From assembly GCF_007741495.1 (NCBI RefSeq), contig NZ_CP036262.1, forward strand, positions 6,510,001 through 6,574,000: a stretch of DNA of 64,000 nucleotides, read 5' to 3'. The notes beneath the pieces are model-generated. The model was not told where the DNA came from and made no database searches. It saw only the letters and a list, made by a program, of their open reading frames with translations. The DNA is from Roseimaritima multifibrata (GTDB lineage Bacteria > Planctomycetota > Planctomycetia > Pirellulales > Pirellulaceae). Within the stretch, counting starts at the first letter, position 1; every line of letters begins with the position of its first letter. Below are positions 37,694 through 46,736 of the stretch, in pieces. Both the position numbers and the translations under genes were made by a program.

Positions 37694-38650
37694 TTACGGA
37701 AGATTCAGGACTTCGCCTCCGTTGGCGGTTCCCAACGCCAACCAAGCTAATCCGTCGACCGTTTCCGCACCAAAAGAAACCGACCCGTCGCAACGTAGCG
37801 TCAGGACGCCCGAAGGATGAAAACTTCGAGTTGCCAAGTGCCCCGCAGCTAAGCTGGAACTGTTGATGCAATCGCGGTACCGGGAATTCGGCGTCAACGT
37901 GTGGTTGTAGAACGTCGACACGATGAGAGCTCGGTAGTACTGCATCCCGCGATAACGCCAGGCACTCGCACTTGGATCGTCGCAGGCTCCGATGTCGTAA
38001 GTCGTGTCCATCGCTGCCGTCCAACCGGAAACTCCGGTCGCGGTTTGATAGTATTCAGGAGAAGTCCGAGCATAGACGGCCAAGGAAGAACCGCTGCCTG
38101 GATAAACCCCCTTTTTGATTTCGGAAAATGCCGCGGTGTTGCTAAGTCCATCGGTGATGTCCGCAAATTTCCGAGCTTCGCCTCGAGGGAAAACGGCAGT
38201 GCGATTTGTATCCGGAGCCAAGCCACCAAAGTTCTGCATGTAACAACCGTGCCCTGCCCAGCTGAACCCTGGAGCGCTGGCTGGATGAGACGGACATTGG
38301 TAGATGTCCAGCGTTTGCCGAACCGCTGCGGAGTTAGCCGAACTGCTATTTAGATCCAAGCTGAAATCGAAAAGCTGAAAGCTGTTATTCGCTTCGATGT
38401 AAGGAAGGATCAGCGTGTGGGGCGTCGCACTGTTCGATGAAACCCCGCCCGGCGGCAGCACGCGATGAGTCGATTCGTAATTGTGCAAAGCCAAACCAAT
38501 TTGCTTTAGGTTATTGGAGCACTGCATCCGGCGAGCCGCTTCACGCGCCGCCTGGACCGCTGGCAACAGCAGCCCCACCAAGACGCCGATGATCGCAATC
38601 ACCACCAACAACTCAACCAACGTAAAACCACTTCTGCGACGACGGACCAT
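37694..38650 (-). CDS. DUF1559 pseudopilin-like protein
   Basis: 318 residues from ATG 38650 ([21 protein letters not shown]), with GGAA 9 nt upstream. The prepilin cleavage/methylation motif GFTLVELL begins the hydrophobic helix; after it comes the DUF1559 signature [36 protein letters not shown] and a C-terminal [16 protein letters not shown]. Planctomycetes carry many paralogues; they are thought to assemble or be secreted through a type II/IV pilus-like system. The frame is open a further 102 codons upstream, but that part has no resemblance to the family. Co-transcribed with the lipoprotein. Confidence 0.93.
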   Translation of the reverse strand: MVRRRRSGFTLVELLVVIAIIGVLVGLLLPAVQAAREAARRMQCSNNLKQIGLALHNYESTHRVLPPGGVSSNSATPHTLILPYIEANNSFQLFDFSLDLNSSSANSAAVRQTLDIYQCPSHPASAPGFSWAGHGCYMQNFGGLAPDTNRTAVFPRGEARKFADITDGLSNTAAFSEIKKGVYPGSGSSLAVYARTSPEYYQTATGVSGWTAAMDTTYDIGACDDPSASAWRYRGMQYYRALIVSTFYNHTLTPNSRYRDCINSSSLAAGHLATRSFHPSGVLTLRCDGSVSFGAETVDGLAWLALGTANGGEVLNLP

Positions 38651-39113
38651 GTTCACAATTTCCAGAAAATAAAAGAGCAGATTTGCAATCTCTTGCGCTA
38701 CTTCAAAATGGAATAAGTAGCCAAGGCAAGACGAAGAACAGATGAAAAGAATGGCTTCGACAACGGAAAACCAATCGAATAGTAGCCACCAACTTCGCCG
38801 ACTCAAATAAATTGAATCGGCTTTTTGACTAGTAGTGGCGGACGTCCCCAAAGATGCCACCGAACGGGAATCATGCAGCCATACCGATTCACGCGTCGCT
38901 TTGGTCACTTCCAGAAACAAACGTCGACACTTGCCATAGCCACCAAGCCCCCCCATACAGCCAAATACGGAACAGCAACCACCTCATTGGCGACGAACTG
39001 CCCCCTAAAAAAATGCTGGACTTTCAAATTTCCGAGGTGTACAATTCGATACTGTACAGACGCCCCCCTGGCGTTTGGCGGATCGTCAGTTCCCAACTTA
39101 GGGAGGACTTAAA
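38651..39113. other. Divergent regulatory region between DUF1559 gene and lexA
   Basis: 463 bp without a supported gene. The lexA side holds a candidate promoter and operator (39017-39058). The DUF1559 side is AT-richer near 38670-38840 and may hold that gene's promoter. Short open frames here lack any family resemblance. Confidence 0.6.
39017..39058 (+). promoter_or_regulatory. Candidate lexA promoter and self-operator
   Basis: A 21-bp inverted repeat, TGTACA-N9-TGTACA (39038-39058), overlaps a good -10 box TACAAT (39040-39045). TGGACT lies at 39017-39022 as a weak -35, with 17-bp spacing. It sits 56 bp before the lexA GTG. Because LexA usually represses itself, this is the best candidate for the LexA box of this organism; it differs from the E. 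coli CTGT-N8-ACAG and B. subtilis boxes. Confidence 0.55.
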
Positions 39114-39719
39114 GTGGAAGAAAGTCAAAAGTTAACCGATCGTCAACAAGCGGTTTATGACTTGATTCGGCAGCTGATCGTGACACGAGGCTATGGCCCA
39201 ACCGTCCGTGAAATCGGCGAAGAATTCGGGATCAAAAGCCCTAACGGGGTGATGTGCCACCTGAAAGCGCTGGAGCGGAAGGGGCTGATTCGCCGGTCTC
39301 CTAATAAGTCACGCGCTATCGAACTCGTGCATGAAGCCGATCGGATGCACGGAGCCATTCCATTTGCCGGAGTCGTCGCGGCAGGGCCGACCACGCTTGC
39401 CTTTGAACAAAACGACAGGATGAACCTGAGCGAAATATTTTCAGGCGAAGATCGCTTTCTGCTGCAGGTTTCCGGAGATTCCATGATCGATGCACATATC
39501 GCCGATGGCGATCTTGTTGTCATCCAACGACAGAGTACCGCTTCCCCTGGAGACATGGTGGTCGCTCAAACTCCGGAAGGTGAAGCGACTCTGAAATATT
39601 GGCATCCCGAGGACGGACGGATTCGCTTGCAACCCGCCAATGAAGAAATGGAGCCAATCTACGTTCGAGAAGCCGAAGTGCTGGGACTGGCCGTCGGGAT
39701 CATTCGCCCCAAACTGTAG
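39114..39719 (+). CDS. lexA: LexA repressor
   Basis: 201 residues from a GTG with GGGAGG 7 nt upstream. N-terminal winged helix (LTDRQQAVYDLIRQLIVTRGYGPTVREIGEEFGIKSPNGVMCHLKALERKGLIRR), then the self-cleavage site Ala90-Gly91 (GVVAAGPT), catalytic Ser123 (SGDSMID) and Lys161 (EATLKYW). It represses SOS genes until RecA-ssDNA triggers autoproteolysis. The operator candidate upstream suggests autoregulation. Single gene, convergent with the flavoprotein gene. Confidence 0.96.
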   Translation: MEESQKLTDRQQAVYDLIRQLIVTRGYGPTVREIGEEFGIKSPNGVMCHLKALERKGLIRRSPNKSRAIELVHEADRMHGAIPFAGVVAAGPTTLAFEQNDRMNLSEIFSGEDRFLLQVSGDSMIDAHIADGDLVVIQRQSTASPGDMVVAQTPEGEATLKYWHPEDGRIRLQPANEEMEPIYVREAEVLGLAVGIIRPKL

Positions 39720-39741
39720 AAACGGCTTTCCAGCTGGAAGC

Positions 39742-39768
39742 AAAAAATGTCTGCAGAACTTGCAGACA
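39742..39768 (-). terminator. Intrinsic terminator of the flavoprotein gene
   Basis: Perfect hairpin TGTCTGCA (39748-39755) / TGCAGACA (39761-39768), 5-nt loop, followed on the minus strand by TTTTTT (39747-39742). It lies 80 bp after the flavoprotein stop. The A-rich far side gives lexA no T tract. Confidence 0.85.
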
Positions 39769-39847
39769 TAAAAAGAAGAACCTCAGGCAGCCCCCAGTGG
39801 TTCTCTTCGCTGGCAAACCTACTGGCTGTCATAAAGCCAGCCGACGG

Positions 39848-41302
39848 TTAGCTCTGCGATTTTTTGATCTCGATCAATTGCTTGCGTTCGGGCAGGGCTT
39901 TGTAAGCCGGATCAAGAGGGAAGCAACCACTGATCATCCCGTTGCGCGGAGCTGTGGTGCAATCGCTAAACGTCCGGCAAATCAATTTCCGGACCATCGG
40001 TCGGCCCGCCAAGGTGTCGAGCGGCAATTCGGGATAGGACAACACCATCCGCCCCAGTCCGATCGAATCGACCATCCCCTCACGGACAACCGCTTGACCG
40101 ACATGCGCGACGTAGTCCTGCAGGTAGCTATAGCCGCTACCGACCATAAACATCTCGGGGACTGCGGCTTTGCATTCGGCGGTCGCTCGGACCTGCCGTA
40201 CGACTCCACACAACGGGTCCTCGGGCAACTGGTAACCGTCACTCGGCGGAAAGATCGCGGGACGTTGTATGTGCGGATTGTAGTAGGGACTGCCACAACT
40301 AAGATTCAGCAAACGAACGCCTTCGGCGGCCAACAGCCGGACCAATTCAATCGGTTCCTTAAGATCCATCTGCAGCGGATCGTCCGCTCGGCAGCCAAAC
40401 CCAGCATCGTATTCGGTTGCGGAATCCCAAGGTGCTGGTACACCGACTTCTTCCCCTTGCTGGTAGGGCAACGTATCAAACAGGCTTAAACGCACCCCGA
40501 TCGCAAGCTTTGGACAGGCGATTCGAACCGCTTTAATGATCGACAGCAACAATCGCGACCGCCCCGCCAGGTCTCCTCCATATTTTCCCGGTCGACTGCG
40601 TGCACTGAGAAATTCGTGCAACAGATAACCGTGACAGGATTTGATGTCGACAAACTGAAACCCACAGGTTTCGGCCAACTTGGCGGCTCGGACATATTCC
40701 TCGATCAAATCATCCAGTTCCGCATCGGTCCAGACGACCGAATGATCGAGCGGATCGATTTGGAAACGTTTATCCAGAATCGGATGATGATAAGCGATCC
40801 GAGGCTCTAAGAGCTTTTTATCGTTTGGGCGGCAGAACCGACCGCTGTGCGTCAACTGCAACCCGACCACCAAGTCGTCTGTACAGCCGGCGGCCTCCTG
40901 ATGAGCTTCCACCAAGACATTCCGCAGTTGCTGCAACCCCGGCTCGTTCGCAGCCAACGCCATGGTCTGATTCGGGTTGGCCCGGCCATCGGGGCGGACG
41001 GCGGCGGCCTCTCCACCCCAGATCAATTTGGCGCCGCTTTGGCCGAACCGCTGCCATCGCCTGATCGTCCACTCGCTGGGCGTCCCATCCCGGCCAGCAT
41101 CCCAACCCTCCATCGGGTGAATGCACCACCGGTTCCCAATTCGCAACCCTTCCGCCGTCCCCTCGGCCGCCAGCGGCGACCCTTCGGCAGCGGACAACAC
41201 TTCAGGATCGACAGGCAACTGCAGATTTAAAGAAGCGAGCCGCTCTTGAAGCGCCTGAGGCGTCCGAATCTGAGCAATTTTTCCGTAACTAGGAGCTGGC
41301 AT
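39848..41302 (-). CDS. Old yellow enzyme family NADH:flavin oxidoreductase
   Basis: 484 residues, an FMN TIM barrel: RIGNRWCIHPMEGWDAGRDGTPSEWTIRRW at the N-terminus, QLTHSGRFCRP (substrate/FMN loop), GFQFVDIKSCHGYLLHEFLSARSRPGKYGGDLAGRSR (the signature HGYLL-FL-P--N region) and VGSGYSYLQ. The C-terminus has Cys residues CRTFSDC ... GMISGC, reminiscent of the Fe-S-containing dienoyl-CoA reductase branch but without its usual spacing and without the second Rossmann domain. Likely reduces an activated C=C bond; substrate unknown. Ends at a strong terminator. Confidence 0.85.
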   Translation of the reverse strand: MPAPSYGKIAQIRTPQALQERLASLNLQLPVDPEVLSAAEGSPLAAEGTAEGLRIGNRWCIHPMEGWDAGRDGTPSEWTIRRWQRFGQSGAKLIWGGEAAAVRPDGRANPNQTMALAANEPGLQQLRNVLVEAHQEAAGCTDDLVVGLQLTHSGRFCRPNDKKLLEPRIAYHHPILDKRFQIDPLDHSVVWTDAELDDLIEEYVRAAKLAETCGFQFVDIKSCHGYLLHEFLSARSRPGKYGGDLAGRSRLLLSIIKAVRIACPKLAIGVRLSLFDTLPYQQGEEVGVPAPWDSATEYDAGFGCRADDPLQMDLKEPIELVRLLAAEGVRLLNLSCGSPYYNPHIQRPAIFPPSDGYQLPEDPLCGVVRQVRATAECKAAVPEMFMVGSGYSYLQDYVAHVGQAVVREGMVDSIGLGRMVLSYPELPLDTLAGRPMVRKLICRTFSDCTTAPRNGMISGCFPLDPAYKALPERKQLIEIKKSQS

Positions 41303-41392
41303 GGCAAGCGAACCAATCGAAATTCAGCGTCATAAAACAAATAAGGGACCCTAAGAATAATCGTTGGCGTCTTCACTGCCTATGGAACCCTT

Positions 41393-42874
41393 TTACAGCG
41401 CCCTGCGTTGCCGCTCCCATTCCCAACTGAAATCCACAATCGCTTGATCACTCAATGAGCTGGCAAGGGTATCTTCTGTCGGCAACGATTCCCCCACTAC
41501 GCGGCGAGACAACTGGTTCAGACGATTGATGACTTCCAGGGCATCTAAAGGAATGAGCAAGTAGTCTCCGTCAACGTCGATAAAAGCAAGATCGGTCGGT
41601 TCCTCTCCGGGCACCAGTTCCGATCTGCCGTTGCGGCGATTTAATTGGTTGATGATCTCCAGAGCATCCTGCGGTTCCACCCGCCCGTTTCCATCCACAT
41701 CGAAACGATTAACCGGATTTTGAAAATACGGAAGCTGAACAGCCGCGACATCGACCGCCAGGGTTTCGCTTAACTGCCCAACCCGATTTCCCCGCACAAG
41801 CACCTGAACGTCATACGCACCGGAGTCCTGATAGGTGTGTGACGCTTGGACCGTCGCTGTCAAATCGGAAACCGTCCAGCCAATATCTTTCATGGCGGCA
41901 AAATCGAGTGGGGAAAATAAAACTCGCGTCCCCTTCGTCAACGAAGGATCCATATTGGTTTCGCGGCCATCCACTTCCAGACCGTCCTGCCAATGGGAAA
42001 CTCCCGATAGCGGCACGTCCGTTCCGTACAGTGTCGAGGCCGATTCGCCGCCGAAGCTGCCACTGCCGGCCAGCACTTCCCACGCAGAGGATGTCGCCCC
42101 AACGTAAAAGGTTCCAAATCCAAGGACATGAGCCAGTTCGTGAACCGCCACGGAAAAAAAGTCATTCTGGCCTGAGCCGATTTCCGAAATATCCTCTCCA
42201 AAAAACCAATCTCGGTTCTCCCCACTTTGGTCTTTCGTATCGAACGCAAGCGATCCTCCCCAAGGCCCGATGTCGTTCAGGCTAGTCCCCAACGCCCCCT
42301 CCTGACCGCGTGACCGGATCTTATCCAGCCACGATGAACTGCCGCTGGCGGTCGAAAAATATCCGGTGGCCCCCTGCCCCACTTGGTTCTGTGGCAAGTC
42401 TCGCGCCCCCACAAAGATCACCAGTTCATTCGCTTGCACCCCAAAGGATGTCGCCAAGGAGTGTGAACTTCCTGTGCGTGGATGGATAATCGCGGGAACC
42501 CATGTATTACCTCCGCTGGGTTGAATCGAATCCAAACGATCGGCAAATCGCTGCACGATGGAATCCGCGGCCGCCTGCAGAATGGCTTTCCTTTCAGCGC
42601 CGGCAAAGAAACCGTCTGCATCCAGGGAATAATCAAAACGAATTCTGAGTGGCCCAGGTGCGGCGTCGCCAGAAACGTTAGCGACGCTGCTCGTGCCGTC
42701 GCCCCAGTCCACAATCGCCGAAGTGGCACCTGCCAATCCAGCCGTGTCGACCACCTCGGTCAATACGAAGGTTTCGCCGACGGTGGCCAACAAATTACGA
42801 GCCTCCAAGACTTCGATCCGGCCGCGAACCTTTCGCTGCCGGCCAGCTTGGCCAATTCGCCGAAACCAATTCAT
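41393..42874 (-). CDS. Exported leishmanolysin-like metalloprotease with dockerin-type repeats
   Basis: 493 residues. The N-terminus has Arg-rich RRIGQAGRQRKVRGRIEVLEARNLLA, a variant of the planctomycete LEPR-xLL export motif. A short PKD-like piece (VDWGDGTSS) follows. The catalytic site is HELAHVLGFG (His245, Glu246, His249); the third ligand expected three residues later is absent, but SHW (His294) followed by ETNMDPSL and LSPLDFAAMKDIGW fits the leishmanolysin-type (M8) layout, where the third His is distant. The end carries two Ca-binding dockerin-like loops (DVDGNGRVEPQDALEIINQLN and DVDGDYLLIPLDALEVINRLN). Probably secreted or cell-surface. It follows the Pro-rich protein gene by 8 nt. 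Confidence 0.8.
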   Translation of the reverse strand: MNWFRRIGQAGRQRKVRGRIEVLEARNLLATVGETFVLTEVVDTAGLAGATSAIVDWGDGTSSVANVSGDAAPGPLRIRFDYSLDADGFFAGAERKAILQAAADSIVQRFADRLDSIQPSGGNTWVPAIIHPRTGSSHSLATSFGVQANELVIFVGARDLPQNQVGQGATGYFSTASGSSSWLDKIRSRGQEGALGTSLNDIGPWGGSLAFDTKDQSGENRDWFFGEDISEIGSGQNDFFSVAVHELAHVLGFGTFYVGATSSAWEVLAGSGSFGGESASTLYGTDVPLSGVSHWQDGLEVDGRETNMDPSLTKGTRVLFSPLDFAAMKDIGWTVSDLTATVQASHTYQDSGAYDVQVLVRGNRVGQLSETLAVDVAAVQLPYFQNPVNRFDVDGNGRVEPQDALEIINQLNRRNGRSELVPGEEPTDLAFIDVDGDYLLIPLDALEVINRLNQLSRRVVGESLPTEDTLASSLSDQAIVDFSWEWERQRRAL

Positions 42875-42882
42875 ACGAACCT

Positions 42883-43845
42883 CTAGGGGGTAAAATAGCG
42901 AATGAAATTTCGTACGCCTTGGCCCGGAACGTAGGCTTTTGGTTGTCCGATGATTCCCTGCCCTACCTGAACGTTATTCATATCCTGCCCCAGTGTAAAC
43001 AATGGATTGCAACCCGCCTTTTTTTGCGGGACCAAAGGCATCGCAGCAGGCGAAATTACGGTCGGCCCGTAAGTAGCCGGAGGAGGCACATAGGTTCCAG
43101 CCGTCGGAACGTAAGTCGATGTCGGGTAAGCCGACCCACAGCCCCAATTCATTCCCGCACTATAACCCGAAGGGGCTGAAACGGCAGCACAATTTCCTAC
43201 GGTTGCCATTCCCTGCGCCAATTGAGGCGGCGACATCGGAGCGAGATCCGCACCCGACCGCACTGGCAAGGAGCGATCACTGGCCGAGCTAGTATCTAAT
43301 GGAACGGGTTGTGGCGTCGCCGGCGGCAACGGCGTCGAAGCTCCGGACGGATACGCTGGCGGTGCTCCAATGGCCGGAGGAGGGCCGGCGACTGGACCGC
43401 TCCCCGGCTGCATCGAAGGAGGAGTGGACAAATTGGGTGGCGGCATTACGGTTGGCCCCGCTCCTGGAGCTGTCGGCAAAGGGCTGGAATCTGGAGGCCC
43501 CGGCAACGATCCATCGGGCGGCAATGAAGGAGGAATCGCCATGCCTCCGCTAGCCTGCATCCAAGCCGTCTGCTGCACCGGCGCCAGCGATTGAGACGCC
43601 CGGGGAGCCGCATCGCGGAAACCGCTGCCTGAAGGAACCGGGATCTGACGAAGGGAATCCACCAAACTTGGCGATCCAAGCGGACGCAATTTGGCCTGGG
43701 CAGCGGCCTGCCTAGACTGCGAATCGTATTGACGGGCAGTTCCAGGAACATCTGCGCCCCAGGCTCCGGACGCCGTGACGGTAAGAATGCCCGAAATAGT
43801 TTTCAAAAATATCCAACGCTGACATAACATGCTGTAGAACTCCAT
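42883..43845 (-). CDS. Exported Pro-rich protein of unknown function
   Basis: 320 residues from ATG 43845 (MEFYSMLCQRWIFLKTISGILTVTASGAWGAD, signal peptide). Residues ~85-205 are Pro/Ser/Ala-rich (PPSLPPDGSLPGPPDSSPLP), then SYNWGCG-like Cys-containing segments, YVPTAGTYVPPPATYGPTV, and a conserved-looking end, GCNPLFTLGQDMNNVQVGQGIIGQPKAYVPGQGVRNFIRYFTP. Not a family I can name; planctomycetes have similar exported proteins with Tyr/Pro repeats. Spacing suggests co-transcription with the protease, so it may be a matrix or wall component cleaved by or associated with it (inference). Confidence 0.7.
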   Translation of the reverse strand: MEFYSMLCQRWIFLKTISGILTVTASGAWGADVPGTARQYDSQSRQAAAQAKLRPLGSPSLVDSLRQIPVPSGSGFRDAAPRASQSLAPVQQTAWMQASGGMAIPPSLPPDGSLPGPPDSSPLPTAPGAGPTVMPPPNLSTPPSMQPGSGPVAGPPPAIGAPPAYPSGASTPLPPATPQPVPLDTSSASDRSLPVRSGADLAPMSPPQLAQGMATVGNCAAVSAPSGYSAGMNWGCGSAYPTSTYVPTAGTYVPPPATYGPTVISPAAMPLVPQKKAGCNPLFTLGQDMNNVQVGQGIIGQPKAYVPGQGVRNFIRYFTP

Positions 43846-43950
43846 TTTGAGGGATCTTCGAGCCGACGTTACGCAACATTCCATTCACAGTGCAAGTCCG
43901 ATCACCGCGAAAAAAGATAGAATTCAACAGCCTGGCGGGTTTGGGACGCC

Positions 43951-44365
43951 CTTTCATTTCCTAGCGGAACGACGCGCGCGGCTTGTTGATTTAGTGATTG
44001 TCGCCTTCGCTCGGGACGCGAAATCAATCGATGACGATTTCAACCCTGCCCATCCGAGCCTAAGTGCAGTGCTTTTAGCCCAGCGGGCGGCAGACAAGGA
44101 TAGTTCTGTCGCCCGCTGGGCTTTCCTTTTCGTGATCCCCACTCCGGCGGCTTGCACCGCCGGCAAGTATCTGCCGCCCTCCGGGCTACCTGTTCACTCG
44201 GCCCCATGTAGGCTCGTCAACGGCTGCAAACTCTTCATTTATAGATTTCACGTCCCCCGCGAAAGAACGCTCCCTTAGAGCTAATTTCGCGTCCCGAGCG
44301 AGAGGCGACAATCTTTCTTAGGTTTCGATTAAATCAACAAGCCGCTTGCACCGTTCCGTCAAGAG
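43951..44365. repeat. Inverted-repeat-bracketed intergenic element E3 (MITE-like)
   Basis: The left arm (43951-44036) carries TAGCGGAACGACGC, GGCTTGTTGATTTA, GTGATTGTCGCC and CGCTCGGGACGCGAAATC. The reverse complement of the right arm (44284-44360) has the same blocks in the same order (ACGGAACGGTGC, GGCTTGTTGATTTA, GATTGTCGCC, CGCTCGGGACGCGAAAT), with an AATCGAAACCTAAGAAA insertion. The left arm is also about 93% identical over ~60 bp to the reverse complement of 54594-54658. The interior includes a GGGACGTGAAATC block (44251-44264, reverse), as in E1. Confidence 0.78.
44077..44130 (+). terminator. Long hairpin plus T-rich tail inside E3
   Basis: An 18-bp stem with one mismatch: AGCCCAGCGGGCGGCAGA (44077-44094) with TCTGTCGCCCGCTGGGCT (44105-44122), 10-nt loop, followed by TTCCTTTT. 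It looks like a plus-strand terminator, yet no plus-strand gene precedes it, so it may belong to the mobile repeat instead. Confidence 0.6.
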
Positions 44366-44406
44366 CGGCGATTACCGTTCATCCCGGCCCTACTCGACTA
44401 ATGCGA

Positions 44407-46557
44407 TCACTCCTCTGGATGGCAGTAGCGATCGATCCAATCGAAAAAGACCCGTCCCCACAAAACTCCATTTTGTGGTTTGAGGATCCAGTGCCCTTCT
44501 TCGGGGAAGTAAAGGAAACGGCTGGGAACGCCTTGCACCTGAGCCGCCGTGAAAGCTTCCATCCCCTGCGTGATTGGAACTCGGAAGTCTTTTTCACCAT
44601 GGATCACTAACAGCGGAGTCTTCCAGTTTCCGGCAAACCGATGAGGGGAAAACTGAGCGTACTTGGCGGCCACTTCGGGGCTTTGCCAATACGGGCCTCC
44701 TAAATCCCAATTTACAAAAAACAGTTCTTCGGTCGATCCATACATCGATTCAAGGTTGTAGACGCCGGCGTGTGAAATGATCGCACAAAAACGGTTCCCT
44801 GCGTTCCCCATCAACCAATAAGCGGTGTAGCCTCCAAAACTGGCACCGATCGCCGCAACACGACTTCGATCGATCTTTGGATCTCCCAGCATCGCATCGG
44901 TGGAAGCGAGAATGTCCTGCATCGCTTGACCGCCCCAATCGCCACTGATCTGGTCATTCCATTCACGTCCAAATCCGGGTAAACCGCGACGATTAACAGC
45001 CAACACGACGTAGCCCTTGGAGGCCATCAAATGGAAATTCCAGCGGTACGAGAACCATTGACCAATCTGTCCCTGCGGTCCTCCTTGGCAGTACGTCAAC
45101 ATCGGCCACTGACGGTCATCGGATTCGTCGTAATCGGGCGGCAGAATCACCCAGTTCTGAATCATCTTGCCGTCGGTTGCCTTAAAAAATCGCTCTTCGA
45201 TCCGAGGCAGGTCCAAACCTTTGTAGATGCTGCCGTTGACGTCGGTGATCGTCACTAGCTGTTGCTGGTCAAGATCGACCAATGCAAGTTCCGTTGGACG
45301 CAACATGCTTTGTTGTCGAACCAACAAATGCGTTCCATCCAGGACCGGAGCCACCACCGAGAAATTAAACCATCCTTTGGAAACCATCTGCAATTCAGAC
45401 GATTCGACTTGAATGGAATAGACCTGCGTGGTGCCTCGCGTTTCGCTATCGAAATACAAACTCTTGCTGTCAGGGCTCCAGGTCGCCCCATGAGTCGTTT
45501 GATCCAAGCCCTTGGTTACATCGCGCGTCTGCATCGTCGTCCGATCATAGACCATGATCCGGTTTCGATCGGATTCGAAACCACCCCGCTCCATCGAATC
45601 AAAGGCAATCAAGCGTCCATCGGGCGAATAGCGTGGCGACATGTCGTAGCCAGGCATTCCGGGAGTAATATTTCGCAGTGATCCTCCCGAAGCGGACACC
45701 AAGTAAATCGCGGTGTCCGTGCTTTCTGCAGGGTTGTTCACCAATTTCAAAGTGAGCGCCAATTCCTTTCCGTCCGGCGAAAACTCAAACTGCTCGGCAC
45801 CACCAAACGGAGGAACCGGGCAATCGGCTTTTAAGGACTTCATCAGATCGACCGCAGGCTCCGCAACGCCACTTTCATCCAACGGTGCGACATGGACGTG
45901 GCTATAGGCATAGTCATGCCAAGCGTCCCAGTGACGGAATAGCAACGAATCGATGATCCTTGCATCGGCCTTGGGCAAATCGTCATAGAGTTCACTAACC
46001 TCTTTGTCCATTTTCACTTCGACCGTAAATGCGATCGACTGACCGGTCGGGGAAGGTTTTAGATTGCCGATCCCGTCGGCGATGTCGGTCACCTGCACCG
46101 GATCGCCACCCGCAGGATCAAGCATCCAAGCCTGAGGCTTGCCCTCCTCGCCAGGTCCCGGGGCGATATACAACAATCGCGATCCTTCGGGACGCTGAAT
46201 CCAGCTAAGCGAATTCAAACCTTTGGTAGCGGGCAGTCGCTCGGTCGCCTTCGCGGCTCGCAGCGGGGTTTCGAAACCAAGTGAAGTCGTCGCAGGAGTT
46301 TTCCCCGCGGCTGATTCAAGCGGCTGCAGCATCAGTCGAGTCGTCCCGGAATTTTCCGCAACGTCATACTCGGTAACGAAGTAGGCGAGCTGCGTCCCAT
46401 CCGGAGAAACCGCAGCGTCGCCAATACGATGCAAATCCCACAGACGTTCTGGAGTGATTCGCTCAGCCGTCACCGCTTGGGAAGCCCCAAGCAGCAGGCA
46501 ACAAGAAAACAATTGAACAGCAATCGATCGCATCATGAAGTCCATCTGAAAGTCCAA
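44407..46557 (-). CDS. S9 family serine peptidase (acylaminoacyl-peptidase/DPP-like), exported
   Basis: 716 residues. The signal peptide follows Met8/Met9 (MMRSIAVQLFSCCLLLGASQAVTA), so translation may begin at 46536 rather than 46557. An N-terminal seven-bladed propeller (TolB/WD-like: VSPDGTQLAYFV, FSPDGKELALTL, YSPDGRLIAFDSM, WSPDSKSLYFDS) precedes an alpha/beta hydrolase. The triad is Ser573 (GASFGGYTAYW), Asp657 (HGEKDFRVPITQ) and His689 (EEGHWILKPQN). Cleaves oligopeptides, probably in the periplasm, for nutrition or turnover. It is the last gene before element E3. Confidence 0.93.
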   Translation of the reverse strand: MDFQMDFMMRSIAVQLFSCCLLLGASQAVTAERITPERLWDLHRIGDAAVSPDGTQLAYFVTEYDVAENSGTTRLMLQPLESAAGKTPATTSLGFETPLRAAKATERLPATKGLNSLSWIQRPEGSRLLYIAPGPGEEGKPQAWMLDPAGGDPVQVTDIADGIGNLKPSPTGQSIAFTVEVKMDKEVSELYDDLPKADARIIDSLLFRHWDAWHDYAYSHVHVAPLDESGVAEPAVDLMKSLKADCPVPPFGGAEQFEFSPDGKELALTLKLVNNPAESTDTAIYLVSASGGSLRNITPGMPGYDMSPRYSPDGRLIAFDSMERGGFESDRNRIMVYDRTTMQTRDVTKGLDQTTHGATWSPDSKSLYFDSETRGTTQVYSIQVESSELQMVSKGWFNFSVVAPVLDGTHLLVRQQSMLRPTELALVDLDQQQLVTITDVNGSIYKGLDLPRIEERFFKATDGKMIQNWVILPPDYDESDDRQWPMLTYCQGGPQGQIGQWFSYRWNFHLMASKGYVVLAVNRRGLPGFGREWNDQISGDWGGQAMQDILASTDAMLGDPKIDRSRVAAIGASFGGYTAYWLMGNAGNRFCAIISHAGVYNLESMYGSTEELFFVNWDLGGPYWQSPEVAAKYAQFSPHRFAGNWKTPLLVIHGEKDFRVPITQGMEAFTAAQVQGVPSRFLYFPEEGHWILKPQNGVLWGRVFFDWIDRYCHPEE

Positions 46558-46694
46558 CGGTCAAGTGTGAACGATCAGTATAGCGATCCCGCGATCTTGA
46601 TTGAAATCACAGAGATTAAATTGGACTCACGCCAGCGAATCGTTTATTCACTCGCTTGCCCTTCGTGCTTGTATTTGCTTGCGAAAGCATTGCC

Positions 46695-46736
46695 GGCCTG
46701 CCCACGCTCTGGCGAGCGTGATTGCGGCGACTACCC
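46695..46736. repeat. Dispersed repeat fragment E4 overlapping a stop codon
   Basis: CTGCCCACGCTCTGGCGAGCGTGA and GCGGCGACTACC blocks match the interior of E1 (CTGCCCACGCGCTGGCGAGC, GCCGCAACTACC) and E2. The TAG stop of the DUF1844 gene (46731-46733) lies within it, so insertion could have trimmed or extended that protein's end. Confidence 0.6.

Larger units (their letters stand above)
43846..44406. other. Intergenic region filled by repeat element E3
   Basis: 561 bp with no supported gene. It contains a bracketed repeat element (43951-44365) and a long internal hairpin (44077-44122). The open frame 43847-44278 is not credible: it runs through the inverted-repeat arm and the hairpin. Confidence 0.7.

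Noticed and set aside
38651-38956. 102-codon N-terminal extension of the DUF1559 protein
   Set aside because: The family starts at the pilin-like motif right after the ATG at 38650, which also has a GGAA upstream.
43847-44278. 143-codon plus-strand frame in the E3 region
   Set aside because: It spans the inverted-repeat arm and the 18-bp hairpin and has no family resemblance.
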